Below the pieces are notes generated by a model, which saw only the letters and a list, made by a program, of their open reading frames with translations, was not told the origin of the DNA and made no database searches. The translations under genes were made by a program, and so were the position numbers. Source: Myxococcaceae bacterium JPH2 (GTDB taxonomy: Bacteria > Myxococcota > Myxococcia > Myxococcales > Myxococcaceae). Taken from it: a stretch of 64,000 nucleotides of DNA. Location of the stretch: the NCBI GenBank assembly GCA_016458225.1, contig JAEMGR010000001.1, positions 744,001 through 808,000 of the forward strand, read 5' to 3'. Below, piece by piece: positions 27,713 to 36,863 of the stretch; within the stretch, counting starts at the first letter, position 1; every line of letters starts with the position of its first letter.

Positions 27713-29741
27713 TGTGTGGCTGTCCTCTCTCGTCGCCGTGACGCTGCTCGCGCCTTGGCGCGCCGCGCGCGCGTGCGGGCCCGACTTCCCGCCCTTCCTG
27801 CTCAACGACCGCGCGAGGACGCTGGCCGAGCTTCCCGAGGGCTCCTTCGCCCTCGAAGCGTCACGGCTGGTGCCTCGCCCCGAGAAGCCCTTCCCCGTCA
27901 TCGAGGACTGGGAGGAGCCCAAGGGGGCGCGGGTGGGCGGCGGGGCCCAGGAGACGCAGCTCTACCAGGCCGGCGCGGAGGCCTATCAGCAGGGATACAT
28001 CCTGAAGGCGCGCGAAACCTTCCAGGCCGTCCTCGCACTGCCGGCCGAGCAGCGTCGCCGCTTCTCCACCTTCGCGCGCTACATGCTGGGCCGCACGTCC
28101 GGCGCGGGCTTCCAACAGGAGGCCGTGCCGAACTTCCGCGAGGTGCGCGAGCTGGCGCGCCAGGGGTTCGAGGATCCGCTCGGCCTCGCGCTGGCCAGCT
28201 TCGGCGAGGAAGCGCGCTTCCTCCTGGAAGCGGGTGATGACGCGGGCGCGATCCGCCTCTACGCGGAGCAGGCGGCGCATGGCAGTCAACACGCGCAGAC
28301 GTCGCTGCTCCTGGTCGCGCGAGCGCTCACAAGGGATCAGGCCCGGCTGAAGAAGGCGCTGAAGGACCCGGTGGCGCAGCGACTGATGACGGCCTATGTG
28401 TGGACTCGCGCCCGCGAGTGGGACGGCTCGGACGACCATCGCATCGAGCGCGTGGCGAAGACCCTCGACGCGCTGGCGGAGGTGCCTGGGCTGGCGGGCG
28501 CGGACCAGCTCGCGGCGGCCGCATGGCGAGCGGGCCGCTTCGAGCAGGCCGAGCGCTTCGCCGGACTGGAGCACACGCCGCTCTCGACCTGGGTGCGCGC
28601 CAAGCTCGCGCTGCGGCGAGGCGACGCGGCGGAGGCGGAGCGACTGCTCGCGGAGGCCTCGGCGGGCATCCCCGCGTCGGAGGACTGGACGGGCGAGGGC
28701 CCCATCGCCGACTTCCGCCCGCACCTGCGGCTGGAGGGAGAGCGCGCGGTGCTCGCACTCGCGCGCGGTGACTTCGCGCGCTCGGCGGAGACGCTGGTGG
28801 AGACCTGCTACTGGCCGGACGCGGCGGAGGTGGCCGAGCGCGTCCTCACCGTGGAGGAGCTGAAGAAGCTGGTGGCGACCCACGCCGCGTCCACCCAGGT
28901 CCGCACGGTCGCCGAGCAGGCCGGGCTGAACTGCGCGCCCTTCGCGCCCTACGGTGCGAAGGAGAAGAGCACGGCGGAGATGCTGCGGAGCGTGCTCGCG
29001 CGGCGCCTGCTGCGCACGCACGCGGACCAGGAGGCGATGGAGTACTTCCGAGGCACCGAATGGGAGCAGCCGGCGCGTGAGTACACGGACCTCCTCGCGC
29101 GGGCGCGGAGCACGTCCAACGCCGTCGACAAGGCGCAAGCGCTGTACACGGCATCGCGGCTCGCGCGGCGCCTGGGCATGGAGCTGCTGGGGACCGAGGC
29201 GTCTCCCGACTGGGCCTGGACCGCGGGTGACTACTCCCTGGACACGAACGAGGAGTTCAGCACCCCGGATGACTCCATGCGCGAGGTGCTCTCCCCCGTG
29301 CTGAAAGGAACGCCGCTGCTCTCGGACGCGGAGAGCGCTCGGCGCAAGGCCCATGCGCCGCCTTCGCCCCTGCGCTTCCACTACCGCTCGACGGCGGCGG
29401 ACCTCGCCGAGGAGGCCGCGGCGCTCATGCCACCGCGCAGCCAGGCCTACGCGATGCTGCTGTGCCACGCGGCGCGCTTCACGGCCTCCACCGACTCCGC
29501 CCGAGGCCAACGGCTGTGGCGCACCTATCTCCAGAAGGGCGCGGCCATCCCGGGGACCTGGCAGTTCGGACAAGCGTGCCTGGAGCCGGACTTCAACAAG
29601 GTCCGGGAGACCCAGTCCAAGCTCTCCCTGCCGTGGAAGAACGTGCGGCGCCGCACGCTGGCCGCGGCCCTGGGGGGCGGCATGCTGCCGCTCGCGATGG
29701 GCGCCGCGCTGTGGCTGCGCCGCCGACGTCAGGCGCCGTGA
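27699..29741 (+). CDS. Exported helical-repeat protein with C-terminal membrane anchor
   Basis: The best start is a TTG at 27699 with GAGG 6 bp upstream, overlapping the DUF3142 gene; a GTG at 27714 is an alternative. The 680-residue product has a signal peptide ending near ARACGPDF, then long alpha-helical, TPR/Sel1-like segments rich in Ala, Glu and Arg (LYQAGAEAYQQGYILKA...). Near the C-terminus a hydrophobic helix (GGGMLPLAMGAALWL) is followed by a basic tail. It is probably periplasmic, held to the inner membrane by its tail. No enzymatic motif is seen. Pairing with the DUF3142 lipoprotein suggests an envelope function. Confidence 0.7.
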   Translation: MSLRSVWLSSLVAVTLLAPWRAARACGPDFPPFLLNDRARTLAELPEGSFALEASRLVPRPEKPFPVIEDWEEPKGARVGGGAQETQLYQAGAEAYQQGYILKARETFQAVLALPAEQRRRFSTFARYMLGRTSGAGFQQEAVPNFREVRELARQGFEDPLGLALASFGEEARFLLEAGDDAGAIRLYAEQAAHGSQHAQTSLLLVARALTRDQARLKKALKDPVAQRLMTAYVWTRAREWDGSDDHRIERVAKTLDALAEVPGLAGADQLAAAAWRAGRFEQAERFAGLEHTPLSTWVRAKLALRRGDAAEAERLLAEASAGIPASEDWTGEGPIADFRPHLRLEGERAVLALARGDFARSAETLVETCYWPDAAEVAERVLTVEELKKLVATHAASTQVRTVAEQAGLNCAPFAPYGAKEKSTAEMLRSVLARRLLRTHADQEAMEYFRGTEWEQPAREYTDLLARARSTSNAVDKAQALYTASRLARRLGMELLGTEASPDWAWTAGDYSLDTNEEFSTPDDSMREVLSPVLKGTPLLSDAESARRKAHAPPSPLRFHYRSTAADLAEEAAALMPPRSQAYAMLLCHAARFTASTDSARGQRLWRTYLQKGAAIPGTWQFGQACLEPDFNKVRETQSKLSLPWKNVRRRTLAAALGGGMLPLAMGAALWLRRRRQAP

Positions 29742-29826
29742 ACTAGAGGACATTCGCGGTCCTCCGAGTGGGCGCGCAGGGTGCTCCCCCCTTGCGCCCC
29801 ACGGCACATCTCCCTATCCGAGCGCC

Positions 29827-30309
29827 ATGAACAGACGATGTGATGTGCGGCTCGTGGTGTTGGTTGTCTCCTTGCTGGCGGTTCCCACCGCCCTCGCCAC
29901 GGGAGGCAAGGGCATGACCTGGACGAAGATCGACCATACCGCTGGCGTGGATCTCGTGGGGTGCTCGAACTGCAATGCCTATCAGGGTGAGACCGCGTGC
30001 ACCGCCGTCCTGCCCGTGCTCTGTCTCAAGCAGGATGGCGCGCCCGTGCCGCCCGGCATCACGCCGGACTTCTACAACGGCTGGACCGGCGCGAATCTCG
30101 CCACCACCCTGCCCGTGTCGGGCACCTCGCTGACGAGCCTCGCCGTCGCCAACCAGTTCTGCGCGAGCGCGTTTGGTACCGGATGGCGCATGGCCGAGTT
30201 CCACGACGGCGGGGGCGGATGGAACTGGTACGCCTACGGCAACGTGCGCGGAGATCTCCGGTTCTGGACGTACATCAACGGCCAGAACGCGAACTGCTGG
30301 AACCCGTAG
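29827..30309 (+). CDS. Small secreted Cys-rich protein
   Basis: The 160-residue product has a signal peptide (residues 1-25) and a mature part with three pairs of Cys (VGCSNCNAY, TACTAV with VLCLK, QFCAS with ANCWNP) and aromatic/Gly-rich loops such as DGGGGWNWYAYG. The FWTYINGQNANCW ending recurs in secreted myxobacterial proteins as far as I recall; I do not know a function. No clear ribosome site precedes the ATG. Its last 35 bp overlap the 3' end of the convergent LysR gene. Confidence 0.65.
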   Translation: MNRRCDVRLVVLVVSLLAVPTALATGGKGMTWTKIDHTAGVDLVGCSNCNAYQGETACTAVLPVLCLKQDGAPVPPGITPDFYNGWTGANLATTLPVSGTSLTSLAVANQFCASAFGTGWRMAEFHDGGGGWNWYAYGNVRGDLRFWTYINGQNANCWNP

Positions 30310-31207
30310 CCGCGCCCAGTCCCTCCGTGGCGGCGAGGAAGTCGCGCACGTGGGTGAGCACCAGTCGGATCTTCGGAATCTCGGCCAGGGCCTCGGGCAC
30401 GCTGATGCGCACCGCGTGAACGCGGCCGACCTCCTCGGGCAACACCGCCACCAGGGAGTCTGGCGGAACGCCGGGGTCGGGGAGGTCCACGCTGGGCACC
30501 AGCCCGATGCCCTGCCCCGCCAGGCAGCAGGTGCGGATGAAGTGGATGTCCGGCGTGATGAGCGCCGGCTCGACCGTGAACAGCGCACCGCCCACGCGCG
30601 GCCACTGACGCGCATCCGCGTGCGGCGCCTCCCAGGCGAACAGCTCGTGCTCTCGCAGCGCCTCCACCGAGTCCGGGGTCCCTCGACGCTGGAGGTACTC
30701 CGGGCTGGCGACGAGCCCCTCGCGCACTCGCATCACCACGAAGGACAGCCACGGTCCCTTGGGCACGTCCTCGCCAAAGTGCGCCGCGAGGTCCACGTCC
30801 TCGAGCGGCTCGCTCAGCGGATCCGCGCTGAAGCGGGCATGCACGCGCAGCAGCGGATAGGCCGCGCGCAGCAGGCCCAGCAAGGGGCTCAGCAGATGCG
30901 GCGGGAGCCCCACGGGCAGCACCACTCGCAGCACGCCTGACGGGGCCTGCCCCACCTCGCGGATGGAGGCCAGGAGGGCGCTCGTCTCCTGCATCATCAC
31001 GCGCCCGCGCCGCGCCAGCACGCCGCCCGCATCGGTCAGGACGATGCCCTGGCTGGTGCTCTTGAGCAGGGGCACGCCTGCGCGCGCCTCCAGCGCCTCC
31101 ACCCGCCGACGCAACGTCGTCCGCGACACGCCCAGGGCATCCGCGGCAGCCAGAAACGAGCCCGTCTCCGCCACATCGAGAAAGGCGCGCAGCTCTTCCA
31201 GGTCCAT
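30275..31207 (-). CDS. LysR-family transcriptional regulator
   Basis: The 310-residue protein has an N-terminal winged HTH (MDLEELRAFLDVAETGSFLAAADALG) and a LysR effector domain. It ends with a short Ser/Arg tail encoded in the overlap with the convergent secreted-protein gene. GAGGAG precedes the ATG at 31207. It is divergent from the Ser-tailed coiled-coil gene across 184 bp, so regulation of that gene is possible. Confidence 0.9.
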   Translation of the reverse strand: MDLEELRAFLDVAETGSFLAAADALGVSRTTLRRRVEALEARAGVPLLKSTSQGIVLTDAGGVLARRGRVMMQETSALLASIREVGQAPSGVLRVVLPVGLPPHLLSPLLGLLRAAYPLLRVHARFSADPLSEPLEDVDLAAHFGEDVPKGPWLSFVVMRVREGLVASPEYLQRRGTPDSVEALREHELFAWEAPHADARQWPRVGGALFTVEPALITPDIHFIRTCCLAGQGIGLVPSVDLPDPGVPPDSLVAVLPEEVGRVHAVRISVPEALAEIPKIRLVLTHVRDFLAATEGLGAATGSSSSRSGR

Positions 31208-31391
31208 GCTCGCTCCTCGTGGCCGCGAGTCTAATCGCATCCACGCGGGCCCTGGAGCGGCGCGGCGACTTCCCATCCCGCAACAGAGCGGACAAGAATC
31301 ACGCCGCTCCACGTTTCATCGGGAAGGAGGCGCCACGGCACCGGGCCGGGGCACCTCTTCTCCCCGCACATCCCGTTCCCGCCCTCCCCTG

Positions 31392-34300
31392 ATGATCCAT
31401 CCCCGCTCCGCCGCCACGCTGGTCGTCGTCGCCCTCCTCCTGCTGGGAACCTCCGCCACCGCGGCCCAGCGCCCGCTGCGCGTGCGAGGCGTCACACGGG
31501 TGATGGAAGCCTGGAAGGACTCTCAGCACCTCTACGTGAAGGGCGACGTGGGCGCCTCCGACGAGCAGCTCCGCGAGCTGGAGGTCTGGCTGACCCAGAA
31601 GGCCCCCCACTGGACGGTGGTGCTCGCCAACGACGCGGAGCAGGAGCGCTTCACGGACGCCGCGGGCACTCGCTACGAGGGCGTCGAGGCCGCGAAGCAG
31701 GCGCTCGGAAAAGGGCTCTCGAATCGCACGAACTTCGGCGCCTTGCGACATCCGGACACGGACGAGCAGGACGGCGCCATCTTCCTGCTCTCCCTGCGCG
31801 AGCGGAACCTGTCGTATTTCGGCTCGGACGCGATGGACAAGCGCGGGCTCGGCGAGTCGCACTGGCAAGGCGAGCTGGATGCCTCGGCCATCGCCGCCAT
31901 GCGCAGCGGAGGCCGGGTCCTCGACGCGGTGCGAGACACCATCACCACCATCCAGGGACGCTTGGCGCAACAGCTCCAGAAGGAGCGCGAGGCGCGGCAG
32001 GCGGAGCTGAACGCCGTGCGCGGCTCGCTCCAGGAGCTGGGTTCGGAGCTGGACACGCTCACGGCCCGGCACCGCACCTTGTTCGAGGGGCACCCGCCCG
32101 AGGGCGTTCGTCAGGCGAATCCGGACCTCGAGGGCATGCGAACCCGGCTCGCCGAGGCCCTCGGCCATCTCGAACCCGAGGCCCGCGCGCGCCCCGAGGT
32201 CGCGAAGACCCTCCAGGCCGAGCTGCGCGTGGCCCTCACCCGGTCGAGCCAGGAGCTGGCGGAGTGCATGGAGGCCCTCACCCAGCAGCACCAACGCGAG
32301 GCGGAGCTGAACACGCTGCTGGCCCATCCCCTCAAGCCCATGCTCCTCCCGGAGCTGGAGACCGCACGCGTGGAGGTCGAGGCCGCGCGCGTCGCGGTGA
32401 CGGCGATGGCGCCCGACTACGCCAAGCGCCTCGAGAGCGCCGCCGCCCGGATTCGCGAAGCGCGCACCCGGCTCGACACCCTCGTCGCGAGTCAGCAGCG
32501 ACTCCAGGAGCTGCCGGAGCTGGTGGAGACGCTCTCCCGACACACGCTCGCCTCGGTGGCCCAGGCACCGCTCGCCACCACGCGCGAGGCGCAGCAACAG
32601 GCCCACGCGGCCTTCGAGCAGCAGGACCGGGCCCGCTTCCTCCAGGAGCTCACTCGGGCCGACGCGGCGCTGGAGTCCGCGCGAGTGGCCATCCAGAACG
32701 CGGAGGGCGCGCGAGCGCTGCGGGTGCTGGGCATGCTCATCGCCACGGTCACCGCGATGGTGCTGCTCATCCGCGCGCGTCGCCGCCGCAACCGCCACGC
32801 CAAGGAGGCACTCGCGCTGCTGTCCCAGTGGCGCACCGCCCTGGATGAGAAGACCCAGGCGCTGTTCGGCATGCTGGAGCGCACGCACCTGGTCGCCGGC
32901 GCCAGTCAGGAGGACATCCGCGCGCGCTATGAGGGCATCACGCAGACACGCGCCTTGAAGCTCTCCTCCGACGTGGACGAGCTGTTCCTGTTGTCCGTGG
33001 CCGCCACCCGCGTGCTCTCGGCCGCGGAAGAACAGCTGGAGGCGCGAGGAGCCTGGAGCGCCCTCGCGGCCCACCTCACGACCGGGCGCTACATGCGCGC
33101 CGTGAGCCTGCTGCGGGATCAACCCATCGCCTTCGAGCCAGACGACGGCGTCGAGCTGGTGCTGCGCGGGGGGCGCACGCAGGCGCAGAAGCTCATCGGC
33201 AGCCTCTCCAGCTATCAGCCCTTCTCGCTCTCCTTCGCGGCGCTCGTCGAGGCATTCAATGGGCGAGCGGGGAGCGCGGCGGCCGCACTGGAGGCCCTGG
33301 AGAAGTCGACCGAGCGCACCCAGGAGAGCGTGTCCGCGATGGAGCGCGTCCTCGCGGAGCTGAGCGCCCTGGCCGCGAAGGGGTCCGTGCTCCACGCGCC
33401 CTCGCTTCAATCGCGCGTCACTCCCGCCCTGGAGACGCTCCTGGCGCAAGCGCGCCCCCTGCTCGCGAAGGATCCGCTCGCCGCGCTGGAAGGACCGCTC
33501 ACCGCGGCTCGCCGACTGCGCGACGACGCGGAGGCCCTCCACGCCGCGCTCGAACGAGGACAGCGCGAGCTGCTCCCCGCCACCGAACAGGCGGCCACCG
33601 CGCTCGTGGGCCTGGCCTTGTCTCGCGCGTGGCTCGATACCGGCCTCGCCGCGCTCGCCCGACAGGCCGAGGACATCGCCTCGGCCCTGGTGAAGCGCGA
33701 AGCAGGCGCGGACATCCAAGCGCTGACCGTGGCGATGGAGCGGCTGCGCGACCGGAGCGCCCAGGCCGAGACGCTCGCGGGCGAGGCCGTCCGTGTGAAG
33801 GCGGAGTTGAGTCGCTCGGCGAAAGACGCCGACACGGCGCGAACGGAGCTGGGCCACGCGCTGGGGCTGCCGGCCTCGGCGATGCTGCGCGAGAAAGATG
33901 AGAACCCCTCCGCCCCACTCTCCGCGGGCGTGGCCGCGCTCGCCAAAGCCCTCGTGGGATTGGGGAGCGGCGAACTCGGCCCCGTGCGCGAGCAACTCGC
34001 CACGGCCCAAGCCCGCGTGACCGACGCGGATGCGATGGTCGTGAAGGCTCGCGAGGCCGCGGCGCGCTACCCGTCCCGCCTCCGCGCGGCCCAAGCCCTG
34101 CTCGGGGACATGAAGGCCCAGCGCGCCGAGCATGAGGTTCGGCTGGGGAGCGCCCTCCCGCGCTATCAGCCCGCCGCCCTGAAACTGCGCGCGGGCGATC
34201 CCACCCATCCGCACGCGAACGGCACCGTGCACGACAACCTCCAGGAGGCCACGGCCTGCTGGGGGCAAGCGCAAGAGGCGCTCGAAGCGGCGCCCTTGGC

Positions 34301-35474
34301 CCACGCGCAGGGACACCTGCTCGAAGCCGATGCGCTCCTCGGTCAGGTCGAGGGCTGCTGCGCGCTCGTGCAGCACCGCCTGACGGAGCTGGCCGAGAAG
34401 CTCCAGCAGCTCGAGGCCCTGGAGGCGCGCAACACGGAGCAGCTCGCTGTCACGGAGCAGATGGCCCAGCAGTGTCTGGCCCTCACCACCGACCGCCGCA
34501 CCTCCTCGTCCACGATCGCCAACATCACCCGCGCCCAGCAGGACCTCACGCGGACGCGAGACGCGGTCCACGCGCAGCCCGCCGAGCCCTTCGCCGCCGC
34601 CGAGCAGCTCACCGCCGTGGGCCAGGCCCTGCTGCAACTCCATCAGCGAGCCAAGGCCAATCATGAGGAGCACGCCACCGCCGAGGTGAGCCTGAAACTG
34701 ACGCGCAAGGCGGTCGAGAACGCCGAGGGGCTCGCGCGCAAGGCCACCAAGGATGGCATCGCGGACAGCGCGGAGACGACGGGTGCCCGAGCCACCCTGG
34801 AAGCCCTGACGACCGCGCTCGCACGTGCGGACGCCACCTTGCTCGAAGCCCACGGCGACTGGGCGGCCCTGGACACCGAGGGAGATCGCATCGCGAACGC
34901 GGCCGCGAAAACGGCGGCCGTGCTGACGCGCGAGCTGCAGGCGGCGAAGCAAGCCATGGAGGTCGTGAACCAGGCCACGCAAGAGGTCCGCAAGGCCAGC
35001 CGCTGGCCGGGGGACTACGGGGTCGTCCTGAGGGGAGACGCGGGCACCCAGCTCCTCACGAGCGCCCGCACGGCGCTGAACGCGGGAGACTACGCGGTCG
35101 CCACCGCCTACGCCCGACAGGCCGAAACGCGGGCCCTGGAGGCCCTTGCCGAGGCCGAGCGCGTGGTGGAGCGACACCGTCGCGCGGAGGCCGCACGCCG
35201 CGCGGAGGAGCGACGCCATCGACACGAGGAGGAAGCCCGTCGCCAGCGCGAGGAGCGACACCGTCGCCAACACGCCTCCGCGCACACCACCCACTTCTCC
35301 TGGAGCAGCAGCAGTAGCAGCAGCGACTCGTCGTCCTCATCGAGCAGCAGCGACGACTCGGGCTTCTCCAGCTCCTCGTGGAGCAGCGACAGCGGCGGCA
35401 GCAGCGGAGGTGGCAGCGACGACGGTTCCTCGTCGTCGGGGGGTGGCTCCGGCTTCTCCAGCTCCACGTGGTGA
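31392..35474 (+). CDS. Giant coiled-coil membrane protein with TPM-like N-terminus and Ser/Asp/Gly tail
   Basis: The 1360-residue protein has a signal peptide (residues 1-25), an N-terminal domain (about 30-170) with DSQHLYVKGDVG and GAIFLLSLRERNLSYFGSDA that resembles TPM-type exported domains, then coiled coil, one membrane helix near residues 438-460 followed by RARRRRNRH, and about 840 residues of Ala/Glu/Leu-rich coiled coil. The last 60 residues are almost only Ser, Asp, Gly with aromatic residues, ending SSSTW. A Gly/Ser-rich, Trp-ending tail also occurs in YgcG-like TPM proteins. By the usual orientation rule the long coil would be cytoplasmic. Role unknown; a structural or scaffolding envelope protein is the best guess. 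Confidence 0.72.
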   Translation: MIHPRSAATLVVVALLLLGTSATAAQRPLRVRGVTRVMEAWKDSQHLYVKGDVGASDEQLRELEVWLTQKAPHWTVVLANDAEQERFTDAAGTRYEGVEAAKQALGKGLSNRTNFGALRHPDTDEQDGAIFLLSLRERNLSYFGSDAMDKRGLGESHWQGELDASAIAAMRSGGRVLDAVRDTITTIQGRLAQQLQKEREARQAELNAVRGSLQELGSELDTLTARHRTLFEGHPPEGVRQANPDLEGMRTRLAEALGHLEPEARARPEVAKTLQAELRVALTRSSQELAECMEALTQQHQREAELNTLLAHPLKPMLLPELETARVEVEAARVAVTAMAPDYAKRLESAAARIREARTRLDTLVASQQRLQELPELVETLSRHTLASVAQAPLATTREAQQQAHAAFEQQDRARFLQELTRADAALESARVAIQNAEGARALRVLGMLIATVTAMVLLIRARRRRNRHAKEALALLSQWRTALDEKTQALFGMLERTHLVAGASQEDIRARYEGITQTRALKLSSDVDELFLLSVAATRVLSAAEEQLEARGAWSALAAHLTTGRYMRAVSLLRDQPIAFEPDDGVELVLRGGRTQAQKLIGSLSSYQPFSLSFAALVEAFNGRAGSAAAALEALEKSTERTQESVSAMERVLAELSALAAKGSVLHAPSLQSRVTPALETLLAQARPLLAKDPLAALEGPLTAARRLRDDAEALHAALERGQRELLPATEQAATALVGLALSRAWLDTGLAALARQAEDIASALVKREAGADIQALTVAMERLRDRSAQAETLAGEAVRVKAELSRSAKDADTARTELGHALGLPASAMLREKDENPSAPLSAGVAALAKALVGLGSGELGPVREQLATAQARVTDADAMVVKAREAAARYPSRLRAAQALLGDMKAQRAEHEVRLGSALPRYQPAALKLRAGDPTHPHANGTVHDNLQEATACWGQAQEALEAAPLAHAQGHLLEADALLGQVEGCCALVQHRLTELAEKLQQLEALEARNTEQLAVTEQMAQQCLALTTDRRTSSSTIANITRAQQDLTRTRDAVHAQPAEPFAAAEQLTAVGQALLQLHQRAKANHEEHATAEVSLKLTRKAVENAEGLARKATKDGIADSAETTGARATLEALTTALARADATLLEAHGDWAALDTEGDRIANAAAKTAAVLTRELQAAKQAMEVVNQATQEVRKASRWPGDYGVVLRGDAGTQLLTSARTALNAGDYAVATAYARQAETRALEALAEAERVVERHRRAEAARRAEERRHRHEEEARRQREERHRRQHASAHTTHFSWSSSSSSSDSSSSSSSSDDSGFSSSSWSSDSGGSSGGGSDDGSSSSGGGSGFSSSTW
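35304..35471 (+). repeat. In-gene low-complexity AGC/TCG/GAC repeat coding for a Ser/Asp/Gly tail
   Basis: Imperfect tandem serine codons (AGC, TCG, TCC) with Asp, Gly and Trp codons. The mixed synonymous codons show selection on the peptide rather than simple slippage. Confidence 0.75.
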
Positions 35475-35493
35475 GGGGCTCTCGCGGAGCCCC
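35475..35493. terminator. Hairpin terminator between convergent genes
   Basis: A 7-bp perfect stem GGGGCTC / GAGCCCC with loop TCGCG starts at the base after the coiled-coil gene's stop codon and lies before the stop of the opposing DUF2569 gene. Confidence 0.6.
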
Positions 35494-35500
35494 GGCCGCG

Positions 35501-36136
35501 TCACGTGACGAAGGTCTTCTTCACGTCGTCGTTCTTCGAGAAGTAGCGAATCCAGAGGGACACCACCGCCACGGAGAAGACAGAGCTGAACATCAGGCGG
35601 GCTGTTCCCATCTGGGCATAGCCGCTGGAATTCATCATGACGCCAATGACCGGCACGAGGACGTTCCGGAGGATGAAGGCGCAAGCAAAGAAATACGTCA
35701 TGTGCCGAGGCACCCAACGACGACGTCTGAGAAAGGCCACCGTCAAGATGACGGCATAGACGGCCAGAGCGCCACGGCTGGCGAGGTTATATCCAGCAAT
35801 GAAGAGCCACTCCTTGCTGGCCCAGATGTCTGCCCATTCCGCGCCCTGGGCCTCCCGGCAGGTCGACACGACTTCGGCGAAGAAGTAGACGACCTGCCCG
35901 GTCAACAGCAGCAGCGCGAGCCACATCCAGCCGCTGAGTCCTGGGCGCACTTGGGGCCGAGTCATCTGGACACACGCGTGGCACAGGCTGGACTCGACCG
36001 GATGACGGCACGCCACACAAAGAAAGACACCGCACCGCGCGCACGTCCCGATGCAGGCGCGCTCGGGATGGAGGGGGCAGAATTCGGGAAGCTGCGCGGG
36101 GGGTGGAGACGCCACCGCCTCACTCGTTTCGGGCAT
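35501..36136 (-). CDS. DUF2569 membrane protein with N-terminal zinc-finger-like domain
   Basis: The 211-residue protein starts at 36136. An N-terminal B-box-like Cys/His cluster (CPLHPERACIGTCARCGVFLC, then CRHPVE and LCHAC) probably binds zinc. Four hydrophobic segments follow and the end WIRYFSKNDDVKKTFV matches the conserved DUF2569 C-terminus. Similar zinc-finger plus membrane domain proteins are common in myxobacteria; function is unknown. It diverges from allA across 91 bp. Confidence 0.78.
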   Translation of the reverse strand: MPETSEAVASPPPAQLPEFCPLHPERACIGTCARCGVFLCVACRHPVESSLCHACVQMTRPQVRPGLSGWMWLALLLLTGQVVYFFAEVVSTCREAQGAEWADIWASKEWLFIAGYNLASRGALAVYAVILTVAFLRRRRWVPRHMTYFFACAFILRNVLVPVIGVMMNSSGYAQMGTARLMFSSVFSVAVVSLWIRYFSKNDDVKKTFVT

Positions 36137-36227
36137 GCCGCTTCCTATCGGAAAACAGACGCTCCAAGCCCGACACCGGCGGCGCTGACATTGCCTCACG
36201 GCCAGTCCAAGTCGATAAGCTCCGCGG

Positions 36228-36752
36228 ATGACGAACCGTGTCCCTTCGCACCGAGGACTCCTGGCGCGTGCCCTCACGCCCGAGGGCTTCGCGCCGTTTG
36301 GTGACGTCGTGTCGGCGGGGCTCTCCGAGGGCGCGATGGCGAACCAAGGAACCGCGGTGCGCTACGACTGGACCGCGAGACTCGAAAGCACGCGCGGCGG
36401 AGCGAAGCCCAACCTCGCGGTCTTCCGCGCGCTACCGCAACCCCTGCCCTTCACGGTCGGACTGCTGGAGCATCACCCACGGTCGAGCCAGACCTTCCTC
36501 CCCATGCGCTGCACGCGATACCTCGTGTGCGTCTCGCCGACGATGGCCTCGGGTGGGCCCGACCCGGAGCAACTCATGGCCTTCGTGGCGGGACCGGGCC
36601 AAGGCGTGAACTACCACCGCGGCGTCTGGCATCACCCCATCGTGGCGCTCGACACGCCCGCCGAGTTCGCCATGCTCGCCTGGGAGGACGGCGGCCCCGA
36701 GGACTGCGTCGTTCATCCACTCGCGGTCCCGCGCCTCGTCCACCTGGACTGA
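36228..36752 (+). CDS. allA: Ureidoglycolate lyase (AllA-type)
   Basis: A 174-residue cupin enzyme that releases urea from ureidoglycolate to give glyoxylate in allantoin breakdown. Typical segments are EGFAPFGDVV, VGLLEHHPRSSQTFLPM and GVNYHRGVWHHPIVAL, with the expected metal-site His residues. No allantoicase, allantoinase or urease gene is nearby, so either the pathway is scattered or the enzyme acts on related ureido acids. The ribosome site at 36228 is weak. Confidence 0.88.
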   Translation: MTNRVPSHRGLLARALTPEGFAPFGDVVSAGLSEGAMANQGTAVRYDWTARLESTRGGAKPNLAVFRALPQPLPFTVGLLEHHPRSSQTFLPMRCTRYLVCVSPTMASGGPDPEQLMAFVAGPGQGVNYHRGVWHHPIVALDTPAEFAMLAWEDGGPEDCVVHPLAVPRLVHLD

Positions 36753-36863
36753 CACGGCCGAGCCGATACACCGGGATGCACGGCGGACTGGAGCCCACCG
36801 ACGCCAAGAGACATGCTGCGGGTCTCCCGCCGCGCCCCCTGAGCGGAGGAGACGAAAGACCGC

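Noticed and set aside
31299..35294. 1331-codon open minus-strand frame across the coiled-coil gene
   Set aside because: Same high-GC antisense effect; the plus-strand protein has a signal peptide, membrane helix and coil.
35304..35471. Serine-codon repeat considered as a CRISPR or microsatellite
   Set aside because: Repeat units vary, no spacers, and the frame encodes a continuous Ser/Asp/Gly tail with mixed synonymous codons.
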